A stretch of 64,000 nt of DNA from Bacteroides intestinalis DSM 17393 (GTDB lineage: Bacteria > Bacteroidota > Bacteroidia > Bacteroidales > Bacteroidaceae), in assembly GCF_000172175.1 (NCBI RefSeq), contig NZ_ABJL02000008.1, positions 124,001-188,000 of the forward strand, in the 5' to 3' direction. A program made the position numbers and the translations under genes. Below are positions 16,202 through 24,202 of this stretch, piece after piece (position 1 is the stretch's first letter; each line of letters starts with the position of its first letter). The notes under the pieces are model-generated. The model was not told where the DNA came from, made no database searches, and saw nothing but the letters and a program-made list of their open reading frames with translations.

Positions 16202-18154
16202 ATGACAGAGCAAGAGAGAATAGATATAGCCTATCTCGATACGGGGGTGTACGAGAACCCGTGGCGTGAGAACCTTTTCGAGACGCTGCCCGAGGATCGG
16301 AAAACGGCGGAGGTCTGCCGTTTCGCCATCAAGAAATCGGCTTTCAACATCGAGTTCGTTCCCGAAGCGATGAAAACGCCGGAACTTTGTCTTGCCGCGG
16401 CCGGCCACCGGGGCGAAACACTGAAATTCGTCCCTGACCGTCTGAAGACACCGAAAATGTGCCGTGCCGCCGTCGATAGCAACAGCTACGCGCTGTATTA
16501 CGTTCCGGAGGGGTTGAAGACCCCCGAACTGTGCATGGCGGCCGTGAAGCGCAACGGCCTGGTGCTGGAGGTCGTTCCCGGGGAATTGAGGACGCCGCAA
16601 ATATGCCGTGCGGCGTTGAAAGCGGTGGACAGTGCCGATTACAAGATACTCCCTTACATTCCGTATCCCGATATATGCCTGGAAGGGCTGAAAAAATTCG
16701 GGATGTCGTTCGTGGACAAGTTCGAGATTTTCGCCTCCATTGCCCCGGAGGTCATGACCGGGGAGCTGGCCCTTCACGGCGTGGGGATGGACGCGTCCTG
16801 CCTTTCGCTCGTGCCGGTGGAACTGCGCACGGAGGCAGTCTGCCTGCGTGCCGTCAGCGGGGACGGCATCCTGCTCCATGAAGTGCCGGAGGAATTACGC
16901 ACGGAACGGGTCTGCGAGGCCGCCGTGTCCTCGAACTACCTGGCACTGGAGTACGTTCCGAAGCATCTGAAAACCGACCGTCTGTGCGGGATGGCGCTGG
17001 AGCGCGATCCCCTGGCCATCCGCTTTTTCAACCCCGAACAGCTCACGCCGGAGGTCTGCAACCGGGCGTTGGCCCGTACCGACGACCTGCGTGTCCTCCG
17101 CTATATCCCCTTCGAGGAGATACACCTGAAAGTGTTGGGGTTCTATTGCACGAATTACGATAAGACCTTCGATTTTTTGGAGAACATGAACCCCTGGTTC
17201 CTCACGCCGAGGGTGGCCCGGGAAATTTTCGCCCTGGAGCCGGAGCTGTTCTACAACCTTCCCGATCACGCCAAGAACGAGGAGATGTGCCGCCGGGCCG
17301 TCGGGCACGACGGGAGCTACCTGCAATATGTCCCCGAGAAGTGGAAAACGCCGGAGTTGTGCATGGAGGCCATACGGCGCAGTCCCTATGCCATCGCCCA
17401 CCTGCCCGAGAGCATGAAAAGCCCGGATCTATACATGAGCCTGGTGCGGGAGAACCCGCAAAACCTGAAAGGCGTCCCCCGCGAAGCCCGGACGCCGGAG
17501 ATGAGCCGGGAGGCTTTCGAGCGTACCTACGGGAAGGACAAAACCGATTTCTCGGTTATCAGCGCGTTGAGCGACCCCGCCCTGGTCTTGCAGGTGTTCC
17601 GCGAACAGGACGACCCGCAGCAGATACACCGGTTGATGAGTGTCCTGCACCTGAACCGCCGGCTTGTAACGGAGGAGGTGGCGTTGGAGGCCGTTCGCAA
17701 GGATGCGGGGGTGCTGTACGACATTCCCCAGACGGCCATCACGCCGCTCGTGGCCGATACGGCCGTGCGGGGCGACCCGAGGATGATCCAGTGGGTTCCG
17801 AGGGAGCTTCGCACGGCGGATCTGTGCCTCTATGCCGAGGCCGCCCATCCCGAGTTGCGGGTTTACGTTCCCGACGAAATAGCAAAGGGACGTAATATCT
17901 ACTCGTTCCACCGTCAGGTGGACGCGAAATTGCGGCAGCCGCTCGAATATGAACAATACAAGACCCTCTACTCGGGCGGCGCGGTGCGTGTGAACAACGT
18001 GTGGACGTCGGTTGCGGGTGAGATTGACTGCTGCGAGGTGCGTTACGACCGTAAGACGGAGAAACTCAAACTGCGGATCGTCGAACCGCCCAGGGAGAAG
18101 AAGGCGCAGCCGAAGGTCGCGCCCCGCAAACCCGCCCGGGGGCCGAAATTGTAG
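16202..18154 (+). CDS. DUF4116 repeat protein (cargo gene)
   Basis: A 650-residue protein made of about 18 degenerate repeats of 23-24 residues. The core is roughly KTPELC-x-AAV-x(4)-AL-x-YVPE-x-L; for example KTPELCLAAAG near residue 58 and KTPELCMEAI near residue 387. This is the DUF4116 pattern and predicts a helical solenoid, usually a protein-binding surface. The last 80 residues are a separate basic tail. No signal peptide, membrane segment or catalytic motif is seen. It lies behind the tra terminator, so it is likely cargo. Its composition matches the tra genes. Function unknown. Confidence 0.85.
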   Translation: MTEQERIDIAYLDTGVYENPWRENLFETLPEDRKTAEVCRFAIKKSAFNIEFVPEAMKTPELCLAAAGHRGETLKFVPDRLKTPKMCRAAVDSNSYALYYVPEGLKTPELCMAAVKRNGLVLEVVPGELRTPQICRAALKAVDSADYKILPYIPYPDICLEGLKKFGMSFVDKFEIFASIAPEVMTGELALHGVGMDASCLSLVPVELRTEAVCLRAVSGDGILLHEVPEELRTERVCEAAVSSNYLALEYVPKHLKTDRLCGMALERDPLAIRFFNPEQLTPEVCNRALARTDDLRVLRYIPFEEIHLKVLGFYCTNYDKTFDFLENMNPWFLTPRVAREIFALEPELFYNLPDHAKNEEMCRRAVGHDGSYLQYVPEKWKTPELCMEAIRRSPYAIAHLPESMKSPDLYMSLVRENPQNLKGVPREARTPEMSREAFERTYGKDKTDFSVISALSDPALVLQVFREQDDPQQIHRLMSVLHLNRRLVTEEVALEAVRKDAGVLYDIPQTAITPLVADTAVRGDPRMIQWVPRELRTADLCLYAEAAHPELRVYVPDEIAKGRNIYSFHRQVDAKLRQPLEYEQYKTLYSGGAVRVNNVWTSVAGEIDCCEVRYDRKTEKLKLRIVEPPREKKAQPKVAPRKPARGPKL

Positions 18155-18515
18155 GACGGCGGGTAGTTCTTTGGCAGGAAGGTTGTTAAAAATCGCACGT
18201 GTTGTCGCCGATACCCGGATGAAATCGTTATATTTGCAATCGAATCCTCCGGCGGCGTGCCGCCGGGCGATTTACATACGGAAGGAACACATTATGGTGG
18301 GGCATTGAAAACAGCCAAATTTTAATCCGCTCGCAAAATAATGGGTAGTTCTCTTCTTCATCGTCGTGTCTATATGCGTCAAGCGTATGCGATAGCGGCG
18401 TGGGGAGAAATTATCTATCGAGTGGATGGGTGCTTGGCTGTACCTCAATGCCGGTATTTAACGTATTCTCACGCCTTTTTCGTATGGTATTTGTCTGAAC
18501 CTAAAGAAAAGCGAT
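18155..18515 (+). promoter_or_regulatory. Spacer with -7 box and GC hairpin
   Basis: There is no convincing gene in these 360 bases. A Bacteroides-type -7 box TATATTTG lies at 18229-18236. A perfect 8-bp hairpin (CCGGCGGC/GCCGCCGG, 18249-18266) starts about where transcription would begin. The hairpin would sit at the 5' end of the message for the 128-aa gene at 18516. No good -33 box is seen. Confidence 0.4.
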
Positions 18516-18902
18516 ATGGAAACGAAATCGACAAATGAGGTAAAGGGTGATTACGACCGGGTATCGGCGAGTGAATGCCTGGGGTCGCTAATCGAGTTGC
18601 ACGGGATTGTCATGGAAGACGATCTGTTCGTCATTCCCGATGCGGATGGCACGGCAGTATTATACAATGACGGGAAGATACGTTTTGACGAGATCGCCGA
18701 CATCGAGGTCGGCTCGGTGTTCGTGGGCATCCTGCTCCGCAACGGCTATCTGTTCTACCTTTCCCGTACCGAACCGCTCAAGACGTGCATATACACGCAT
18801 GGCGGGTGGGGTTCAATCTCTGAAATTTCTCCCCGTGGCATTGCCGGACATATCGGGCGTGAACTGCACGGGAAGCTGGGCGACCATACGGCGGTCGATT
18901 GA
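18516..18902 (+). CDS. Unknown 128-aa protein
   Basis: A soluble acidic protein with no family I recognise. It shows alternating short hydrophobic strands (IVMEDDLFVIPDADG, VGSVFVGILLRNGYLFYL) and a Gly-rich end (THGGWGSISEISPRGIAGHIG). Codon use matches the ICE. A strong bidirectional terminator follows 9 bases after the stop, supporting a real gene end. It may be cargo together with the DUF4116 gene. Confidence 0.65.
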   Translation: METKSTNEVKGDYDRVSASECLGSLIELHGIVMEDDLFVIPDADGTAVLYNDGKIRFDEIADIEVGSVFVGILLRNGYLFYLSRTEPLKTCIYTHGGWGSISEISPRGIAGHIGRELHGKLGDHTAVD

Positions 18903-18910
18903 CGGGAAAC

Positions 18911-18946
18911 AAAAAAATCGGACGGTTGTTATCGTCCGATTTTTTT
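18911..18946. terminator. Bidirectional terminator
   Basis: AATCGGACG pairs with CGTCCGATT across an 8-base loop, flanked by seven A on the left and seven T on the right. It serves the plus-strand gene ending at 18902 and the minus-strand operon ending at 18959. Confidence 0.9.
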
Positions 18947-18958
18947 CGCGTCGTATTT

Positions 18959-19162
18959 TCACGGCCGTTGCCTGCCGTGTTCCCGTTTCCGCCTTTGCAG
19001 GGCGAGCAGTTGCCGCAACATGTAGGCATGGTTTTCCCCCACGGTATGCCCCGAGGGCATCAGATAAGGACTTGCGAGGCACTCCCGGCATTGGCGTACC
19101 GCCTCTTTTAAGTCGGTAACGGTTATTTCCGCTCCCGTGATGTCTTTAATCTTTGTTTCCAT
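18959..19162 (-). CDS. Small unknown protein, last gene of accessory operon
   Basis: A 67-residue protein (METKIKDITGAEITVTDL to KREHGRQRP), basic at the C-terminus, with two Cys (RQCRECL). It overlaps the upstream 59-codon gene by 17 bases and ends 12 bases before the bidirectional terminator. These contacts make it a likely real gene. Function unknown. Confidence 0.65.
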   Translation of the reverse strand: METKIKDITGAEITVTDLKEAVRQCRECLASPYLMPSGHTVGENHAYMLRQLLALQRRKREHGRQRP

Positions 19163-19325
19163 TCTTGTCCTGTTTTTTTGGTTCGTACCAACTGTCCCGG
19201 TAATTTTCTCCCACGAGCGAGAAAATTCCGCTCATGCCGCTTTCAGCGGCGAAATTTTTGGCTTCCCATATACCGGAAAACTCTCCCAGCAGCCGGTAGC
19301 CGATGAATAATTTGTACTTGCGCAT
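19146..19325 (-). CDS. Small unknown 59-aa protein
   Basis: A 59-residue frame (MRKYKLFIGYRLLGEFSGIW to KKQDKNGNKD), too short for most gene calls. It starts 4 bases after the stop of the gene at 19330 and overlaps the next gene by 17 bases, so it fills an otherwise unexplained gap in a tightly packed operon. Composition is aromatic and basic. Function unknown. Confidence 0.6.
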   Translation of the reverse strand: MRKYKLFIGYRLLGEFSGIWEAKNFAAESGMSGIFSLVGENYRDSWYEPKKQDKNGNKD

Positions 19326-19329
19326 GATT

Positions 19330-19596
19330 TTATCGTTTTTCCAGGTTGATAATCGGTGTGTTCTTTTGCAGCCATTCCTTCACGCTGTCCATGTTGTATT
19401 CGGATGTGATAACCGCCGTTCGGTCGTCGATTTCGGTGAAGCGCGTAGTTTCATACCCGTCGATCCACTGCTTCAGCGTGGCAACGCCCCACACCTGCGG
19501 GTCGTCGAACATGGTGTCGAGCCGCCCGATACCCTCGCCGAAGGTTACGAGCAGCGTTTCATAGGAGATTTCCTTGTTTACTTCATTCGTTTTCAT
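19330..19596 (-). CDS. Small unknown 88-aa protein
   Basis: An acidic 88-residue protein (MKTNEVNKEISYETLLVTFG to TPIINLEKR). No domain recognised. It sits 16 bases after the GGGCGGC hairpin at 19612-19629 and 4 bases before the next gene. Its place in the operon supports it. Similar small acidic proteins are common in accessory parts of Bacteroidales ICEs. Confidence 0.65.
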   Translation of the reverse strand: MKTNEVNKEISYETLLVTFGEGIGRLDTMFDDPQVWGVATLKQWIDGYETTRFTEIDDRTAVITSEYNMDSVKEWLQKNTPIINLEKR

Positions 19597-19611
19597 ATTC
19601 TCGCTTTTTAC

Positions 19612-19629
19612 GGGCGGCTTTTGCCGCCC
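19612..19629 (-). repeat. Intercistronic hairpin, copy 1
   Basis: On the minus strand: GGGCGGC, loop AAAA, GCCGCCC. It follows the stop of the gene at 19643 and precedes the start at 19596. Confidence 0.75.
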
Positions 19630-19642
19630 CGAAATTTTTTAA

Positions 19643-19960
19643 TCAGATAAGTTCCACTTTAACCCTGCTCATGTTCGCCCAGAACACGCCGTTGCAGTAG
19701 TAGGCGTAGCCGTTATGCCAGTTGCTCCTGCGGCGTATCACGTCCTGCTCGGGTGGTCGTATCTCGATACTCGTGGTGTAGATGTTGTGTCCCACGGTAA
19801 TGACGAGGTTGCACCTTCGCCATATCTCGGAATGGGTTTTGAACCCGTTTTTCCCCTCGACGAGCGCAAGGGCCGTCTTGACTGCTTCCCGAACTTCCCA
19901 ATCCCACTCCCCGAAGGGTTTGAGCGGGCGTGCCATGTAGCTTTTATAGATGATTTTCAT
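19643..19960 (-). CDS. Unknown 105-aa protein
   Basis: A basic protein of 105 residues from the ATG at 19960 (MKIIYKSYMARPLKPFGEW); upstream in-frame starts would run through the hairpin spacer. It is rich in Trp and Tyr (WDWEVREAVKTALALVEGK, RRRSNWHNGYAYY). No family recognised. It lies between two GNRA-type hairpins of the operon. Confidence 0.65.
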   Translation of the reverse strand: MKIIYKSYMARPLKPFGEWDWEVREAVKTALALVEGKNGFKTHSEIWRRCNLVITVGHNIYTTSIEIRPPEQDVIRRRSNWHNGYAYYCNGVFWANMSRVKVELI

Positions 19961-19977
19961 TGTTATGTTTTTTTGTA

Positions 19978-19995
19978 GGGCGGCTTTCGCCGCCC
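19978..19995 (-). repeat. Intercistronic hairpin, copy 2
   Basis: On the minus strand: GGGCGGC, loop GAAA, GCCGCCC. It begins 5 bases after the stop codon of the gene at 20001. Confidence 0.8.
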
Positions 19996-20000
19996 CGATT

Positions 20001-20327
20001 TTATAATTCGACAATCCTTTCCACTCTGCCGTACAACATGGAGCGTATGCTCGTCTTGTCCACGCCCTTGTATTCCGTGTAATGCCCGTACTGCTTTACC
20101 ACGAATGTTTTCAGTACATCGACAAAGTTGAAACGATACCCTAAAAGCAGAATGGAGTCCTTGAAATAGGTGTTATGGTTTACCTCACGGGTAATCCAGT
20201 CTTTCTCCTCACGGGTGAGCGTTCCCCCGTCATTGAGCCGTTTGCGTAATATGTACGCTTTTGAGCCTGCAAGGCTTTCGAGTGCGGGAACGTCCCACGA
20301 CACGAATTTATATGCTATTTGGTTCAT
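20001..20327 (-). CDS. Unknown 108-aa protein
   Basis: A 108-residue protein (MNQIAYKFVSWDVPALESLAG to GRVERIVEL), neutral to basic, without membrane segments. No recognised family. It lies just downstream of the pcfJ-like gene, and hairpin spacers sit on both sides. Confidence 0.65.
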   Translation of the reverse strand: MNQIAYKFVSWDVPALESLAGSKAYILRKRLNDGGTLTREEKDWITREVNHNTYFKDSILLLGYRFNFVDVLKTFVVKQYGHYTEYKGVDKTSIRSMLYGRVERIVEL

Positions 20328-20343
20328 TCTATTTTGTTTTTGC

Positions 20344-20361
20344 GGGCGGCTTTCGCCGCCC
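20344..20361 (-). repeat. Intercistronic hairpin, copy 3
   Basis: On the minus strand: GGGCGGC, loop GAAA, GCCGCCC; it begins 6 bases after the pcfJ-like stop. It is identical in stem and loop to copy 2. Confidence 0.8.
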
Positions 20362-20367
20362 CGATTT

Positions 20368-21651
20368 TTATGCTGTCATTCGTTTCCGTATAAGGGACAT
20401 GTTCCCCTTCATCAGTTTCAGTATTTGCCCGTGGTATGGGGTATTCTTGTTACACACGCCACGGCTCTGCACGACCTCCATGCGTTTTAGGGACACCTCT
20501 ATCGTTTCGATACGTTTGCCGTCGATTGTGGCCGAGAGTATGAGCGAGTCGGCTTTCAGATAGTATTCGTTGGTAAACACGCAGTGGTGCATGGCCTCGC
20601 CCTCCTGCCGTATGGCTTCAACGCTGTCCAATACCTTGATGCGGATTTCCCCGTCGGAAAACTCCACTCCGAAAAACCGTCCTTTGGCTTTGACAAACGA
20701 GGCTTCCTGTTCCAACGCCTTGCGCCGTTCCTCCTGCCGCCGTTCCATTTGCATGTGCCGCCGTTTTTTAGCCATGTAGAGGTCATGCGCTGCGGGCAGG
20801 TCTGCGGGACACACGAAATGGGCGTTATGCAGGTCTTTCCCGAAAAATCGCAGCAGGTCGATGTAGTCGCACCATTCCGTCGGTTTCCCGATAGCGTACC
20901 CGTTACGGATGGCGATACGGATGGCCGGCCAATAGTCTGCGATATTGCGGGAGGAACGGGCGAAAAATCGCACGAGTGTCGTTTGTCCCGCTTTAAGCAG
21001 CGTTTCGGCCTTGTTCTCCGAGAGCAGCAGGTGGATAAGGTCGAAAGGGGTTACATCGGGGAGTTGTTTGCCGTAACCGCTTCGGCGCAGTTCGGGGATA
21101 AGCCGTTGCCGGGGATAGATGCGTGTGGGCGTGATGTTGTATTTCCCGTCGTTCTCCGCCCGCAGTTCCAATGCGCTCGACCAACTCCACCCGTGAACGA
21201 AGAAGCCCATCGGGCGCAGCCGTGCGAAGGTTGCGGAGCGTCCGTCGGGGGCAATCCACCGCTGTACGGCTTCGATATGGGTGTAAACGGGCGTCTGTCC
21301 CACTTTCGCCCAACACTCGATATAGACGAAGCGCAGGACTTGAAAACCCTTGCAGCGGGTTACGATACACAAATACTCGTAATCGTTGAACTTGCGGCGC
21401 AGGGTGGTTTCCACTTTCAGCGTGGTGTGGCAGTGCGGACACTCGCACCCTAACAGATTGTCCGTGAGTTCTCCGTTTTCGCTCTGCCACGTGTGGCCGC
21501 ACTCGGTGCAGGTGATAAGTCCTTTCGGCGTGCGGCGTCCGATATGCTCGATGCAGTTCTTGTACCCCCATTCGATTTGTGCGGGGGTAAGCGGCGGCAG
21601 GTGTTTGCTTGCCGCCACGACGTTCTGTTGGAATTTTGTTCTCGGTTTCAT
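20368..21651 (-). CDS. PcfJ-like protein
   Basis: A 427-residue protein. The N-terminal third has a zinc-ribbon-like set (CTECGHTW, then CECPHCHTTL). The C-terminal part has the PcfJ signature around MHHCVFTNEYY and the strands that follow (SLILSATIDGKRIETIEVSL). PcfJ-like proteins accompany conjugative elements across Firmicutes and Bacteroidetes; their role is unclear. It follows the PcfK-like gene by 2 bases, the usual pairing. Confidence 0.85.
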   Translation of the reverse strand: MKPRTKFQQNVVAASKHLPPLTPAQIEWGYKNCIEHIGRRTPKGLITCTECGHTWQSENGELTDNLLGCECPHCHTTLKVETTLRRKFNDYEYLCIVTRCKGFQVLRFVYIECWAKVGQTPVYTHIEAVQRWIAPDGRSATFARLRPMGFFVHGWSWSSALELRAENDGKYNITPTRIYPRQRLIPELRRSGYGKQLPDVTPFDLIHLLLSENKAETLLKAGQTTLVRFFARSSRNIADYWPAIRIAIRNGYAIGKPTEWCDYIDLLRFFGKDLHNAHFVCPADLPAAHDLYMAKKRRHMQMERRQEERRKALEQEASFVKAKGRFFGVEFSDGEIRIKVLDSVEAIRQEGEAMHHCVFTNEYYLKADSLILSATIDGKRIETIEVSLKRMEVVQSRGVCNKNTPYHGQILKLMKGNMSLIRKRMTA

Positions 21652-21653
21652 AA

Positions 21654-22064
21654 CTAAAATAGACTGGGCATTAGTTTGTTATCTTCGATTTTCTTGGGTT
21701 TGGACTTGGCTTTCGCCAACTTGGCGTAGGCTTCGCTCTCGGCCTTCCGTATGGCGTTCCGCCGTGCCTCGGCTTTTTCCTCCTCGGTCAGTTCGACGGT
21801 GTGATTGACCACTACCTTGCAACTGACGGGTTTGCCGATGTCGATGTCCTCCTCGTCGTAATAGTGGAGTGCCATAGAGTATATTTCCTCGTCGGCAAAC
21901 CCGTTGCAACCGCTCTGCCGTACTTGGTTGATGATGAAAGTGCAGCAATCGTCAATGTTCTTTTTCGGGTTGGCGTATCGGGGTGCGAAAAGTTCGTCCT
22001 CCCGTGCCCGTGCGTCGAGATAGTTCTGTATCGTCAGTTTGAAATAATCTGTTCCTTGTGCCAT
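21654..22064 (-). CDS. PcfK-like protein
   Basis: A 136-residue protein from the ATG at 22064 (MAQGTDYFKLTIQNYLDARA). It has the PcfK-like conserved part (NIDDCCTFIINQVRQSGCNGFADEEIYSMAL interrupted here for brevity: NIDDCCTFI and CNGFADEEI). A Lys/Ala-rich tail ends in MPSLF. An upstream in-frame ATG at 22109 would include the hairpin spacer and is not preferred. It pairs with the PcfJ-like gene. Confidence 0.82.
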   Translation of the reverse strand: MAQGTDYFKLTIQNYLDARAREDELFAPRYANPKKNIDDCCTFIINQVRQSGCNGFADEEIYSMALHYYDEEDIDIGKPVSCKVVVNHTVELTEEEKAEARRNAIRKAESEAYAKLAKAKSKPKKIEDNKLMPSLF

Positions 22065-22080
22065 GATTTTTTGGTATTGT

Positions 22081-22098
22081 GGGGCGGCGAGCCGCCCC
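22081..22098 (-). repeat. Intercistronic hairpin, copy 4
   Basis: GGGGCGG pairs with CCGCCCC around a 4-base loop. It falls between the stop of the gene at 22110 and the PcfK-like start, like copies 1-3. Confidence 0.75.
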
Positions 22099-22109
22099 GT
22101 GTTCAACAT

Positions 22110-23102
22110 TTATTCGTCCTTTCCGAGAAGCCGTCGCACCTCGTCCTCTTTGGTCTTTTGGAAAATCCATCCCGCTTTCTTCTGCCCGTCATGCGTCAGC
22201 CGTGCGTTGAAGCGTCCCCCGAGTGCGTGAAGGGCGTCCTTGACGGGCTTGGTGTCCCCGAATACGGCTATCGCCTTCTCGGAATAGTCCACGATGATAA
22301 ACCCGCCTTGCACGCTCGTTTCAGTGCGTTCCGCCCGTTTTTCGTCTTTCGGCTCGGGCAGGCATATATTCTCCTCGTTTCCTGCGATATATGCCAGCCT
22401 GTCGATGTACCCTTCACGGGTGTAGTGGGTCAGTTTGCAGACACTCCACCCGTATTTCGGACTTTTGCCGAGCGTGAAAACGGGATAGCGGTGTTCGTTC
22501 TTGGGGTCGTATTCGGAGAGGTGCGCCGTTTGCGGGAAATTGGCCGCCGCCTTTCTCAACTCCCCGAAGCCGTTGCGGGAGGTGGCCGAAAAGCCGAGAA
22601 TGACGGTACGCACGCTTCGGGTGGTCGAACACTCGTAAGAGGGGTCAGTGTATTCCGTTTCGTTGAGTTCGGCGATGATTACGCCCTGCACCCCTTCGGG
22701 CATGATGCGGCGTAACCTCTGCGCCCCTATTTCCGCTATGCGGTCATGCTCGGCTTTCTCTTTGGCGGCGGCGATGGCCTGCGCCGTGGCTTGCTCTTCC
22801 GCCTGCCTCACGAGCAAAGCCACCTCGAAAGCGTCCATGAACTCGGGGTTCACGTCGTCGTAGTACCTGCCGATACCGAATTCTTGGGAAAGGGGACGTA
22901 AAATGTCCGTTTGGCTGATTTCCTTTGTTTCGGTATCGACCATGTGGTACACGTAGCCACGGGCGGTGTGTTCCACCTTATAAACGACGTAACGCTTTCT
23001 GCTCGCACCCGCACCGATACCGATGATAACCTGGTTTTCCTTGACTACCTGCACCTGCGTGTCCGTGGTAGTCGCTCCGAATAATGAAATGTACTTTGTC
23101 AT
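22110..23102 (-). CDS. Unknown 330-aa ICE protein
   Basis: A 330-residue soluble protein. The N-terminal part (MTKYISLFGATTTDTQVQVV to TDILRPLSQ) is followed by an Ala/Glu-rich helical linker. The C-terminal segment has the pattern ALGGRFNARL then GWIFQK, often seen at the ends of ICE-encoded proteins beside antirestriction or methylase genes. I do not recognise a function. It is an early gene of the minus-strand accessory operon. Confidence 0.75.
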   Translation of the reverse strand: MTKYISLFGATTTDTQVQVVKENQVIIGIGAGASRKRYVVYKVEHTARGYVYHMVDTETKEISQTDILRPLSQEFGIGRYYDDVNPEFMDAFEVALLVRQAEEQATAQAIAAAKEKAEHDRIAEIGAQRLRRIMPEGVQGVIIAELNETEYTDPSYECSTTRSVRTVILGFSATSRNGFGELRKAAANFPQTAHLSEYDPKNEHRYPVFTLGKSPKYGWSVCKLTHYTREGYIDRLAYIAGNEENICLPEPKDEKRAERTETSVQGGFIIVDYSEKAIAVFGDTKPVKDALHALGGRFNARLTHDGQKKAGWIFQKTKEDEVRRLLGKDE

Positions 23103-23114
23103 ACCTGTAATAAT

Positions 23115-23366
23115 TTAGAAGATGTGAGTGAATAGGAAATAGAAAAAGCCGGTTAGAGCCACGAGAGAAACAAGGCAGGAGAAAATGCCCCGCAGGATGT
23201 CATAACAGAACATGAAGCCCAAAACGACCCAAATAAAGTCGATACCCCACACGTGGAAGCCCAAAGCCACCGCCCCGACCTTTACCGCCAACCCGACCTT
23301 TGCCTTTATGCCAAGTGGAAGGTTGGAGGATTTCTGTTTCCATTTATTTTTCTCTTCGTTTCTCAT
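23115..23366 (-). CDS. Small membrane protein
   Basis: An 83-residue protein with a charged start (RNEEKNKWKQKSS) and hydrophobic segments (VGLAVKVGAVALGFHVWGI, FIWVVLGFMFCYDIL, CLVSLVALTGFFYFLF). It is 12 bases upstream of the 330-aa gene and would be the first gene of the operon. No family recognised. Confidence 0.65.
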   Translation of the reverse strand: MRNEEKNKWKQKSSNLPLGIKAKVGLAVKVGAVALGFHVWGIDFIWVVLGFMFCYDILRGIFSCLVSLVALTGFFYFLFTHIF

Positions 23367-23896
23367 AACCTTTGACTTTTTTTTTATGCCGTAGCGGAGC
23401 CGGTATGGATGGAATCTGTTTCGGTAGCATCAAAAGGTGTCGGGGATAGCTGCTGCAAGATTTTGTCGGAAAATACGCTCGCCCGCAGGGAAAGAGGAAG
23501 ATTTTGCGGCAAACCGCCCCGCGGCCCGATCTTGCAGCAGCGTGAGCCCCGTAACTACCTTTGCTACTGACAACAGATTTCCATACCGCGCTCCGCGGCA
23601 TGAAAAAAAGAGAGGAAAAGGTTATGGGAGAGAAACGGGGAGAAAACGATATGCCGTGAACGCTCGCGAAAGTCGGTTCACGGCTCACCCTGCATGGAAT
23701 GATAAATCGCCCGCGAGCATTTCCTTTCACGGGCGATTGGCGTATCGGAGCGTGCCGATCCCGTATCGGCGGAGGATCGTTTCCGCCGGACGTGGCGCCA
23801 CTCGCTGCCACTTTTAAGACGGATACGTCCATATGCCACCGGCTGATAACAAGATACTGTCCATTTGTGTACTTTTGGGCATCCGGGAAACAAAAA
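23367..23896. promoter_or_regulatory. Divergent control region with several inverted repeats
   Basis: 530 bases between the accessory operon (minus) and the HTH genes (plus). Contents: a 13-bp inverted repeat (GCTGCTGCAAGAT, 23449-23461, with 23529-23541); AATCGCCCG/CGGGCGATT (23705-23713, 23730-23738); GCCGAT/ATCGGC (23754-23759, 23765-23770); GGCGGA/TCCGCC (23768-23773, 23782-23787). A -7 box TACTTTTG lies at 23870-23877, 19 bases before the HTH gene. No coding content is recognised in either long frame here. Confidence 0.55.
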
Positions 23897-24202
23897 ATGA
23901 AACAGAACATGGAAATAATAAGTATGGACGTGAAGGCTTTCGACGCGCTGGCAGGGCACGTGGAAGCCATTGAAAGAAAAGCCGAGGCGTTATGCCGCAG
24001 GCAAGAGGACGTGAGTTTGAAAAAATGGCTGGACAACCAGGATGTCTGTGACGTGCTGGGTATATCGAAACGTACCCTGCAAACCTACCGGGAGAAAGGG
24101 TTGCTGCCTTTCAGCCGCATCCGTCACAAAATCTTCTACAAACCGGAAGATGTCGGGAAACTGCTGCAATCGTCGCACTATCCTAATACCGCCGCGTTAT
24201 GA
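23897..24202 (+). CDS. Helix-turn-helix protein (MerR/excisionase-like)
   Basis: A 101-residue protein with a coiled N-terminus and a winged-helix DNA-binding block (WLDNQDVCDVLGISKRTLQ, then TYREKGLLPFSRIRHKIFYK). Such proteins near integrases act as excisionases or regulators of excision in CTnDOT-like elements. A second ATG 12 bases later (MEIISMD) is an equally good start. It overlaps the next HTH gene by 4 bases (ATGA). Confidence 0.85.
   Translation: MKQNMEIISMDVKAFDALAGHVEAIERKAEALCRRQEDVSLKKWLDNQDVCDVLGISKRTLQTYREKGLLPFSRIRHKIFYKPEDVGKLLQSSHYPNTAAL

Noticed and set aside
18341..18538. 65-aa frame upstream of the 128-aa gene
   Set aside because: Overlaps the better-supported gene at 18516 and has no recognisable protein character.
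23437..23817. 126-aa plus-strand frame in the same region
   Set aside because: Arg-rich translation of hairpin DNA; no family match.
23344..24036. 230-aa minus-strand frame through the control region
   Set aside because: Runs through several dyads and antisense to the HTH gene; composition is not protein-like.
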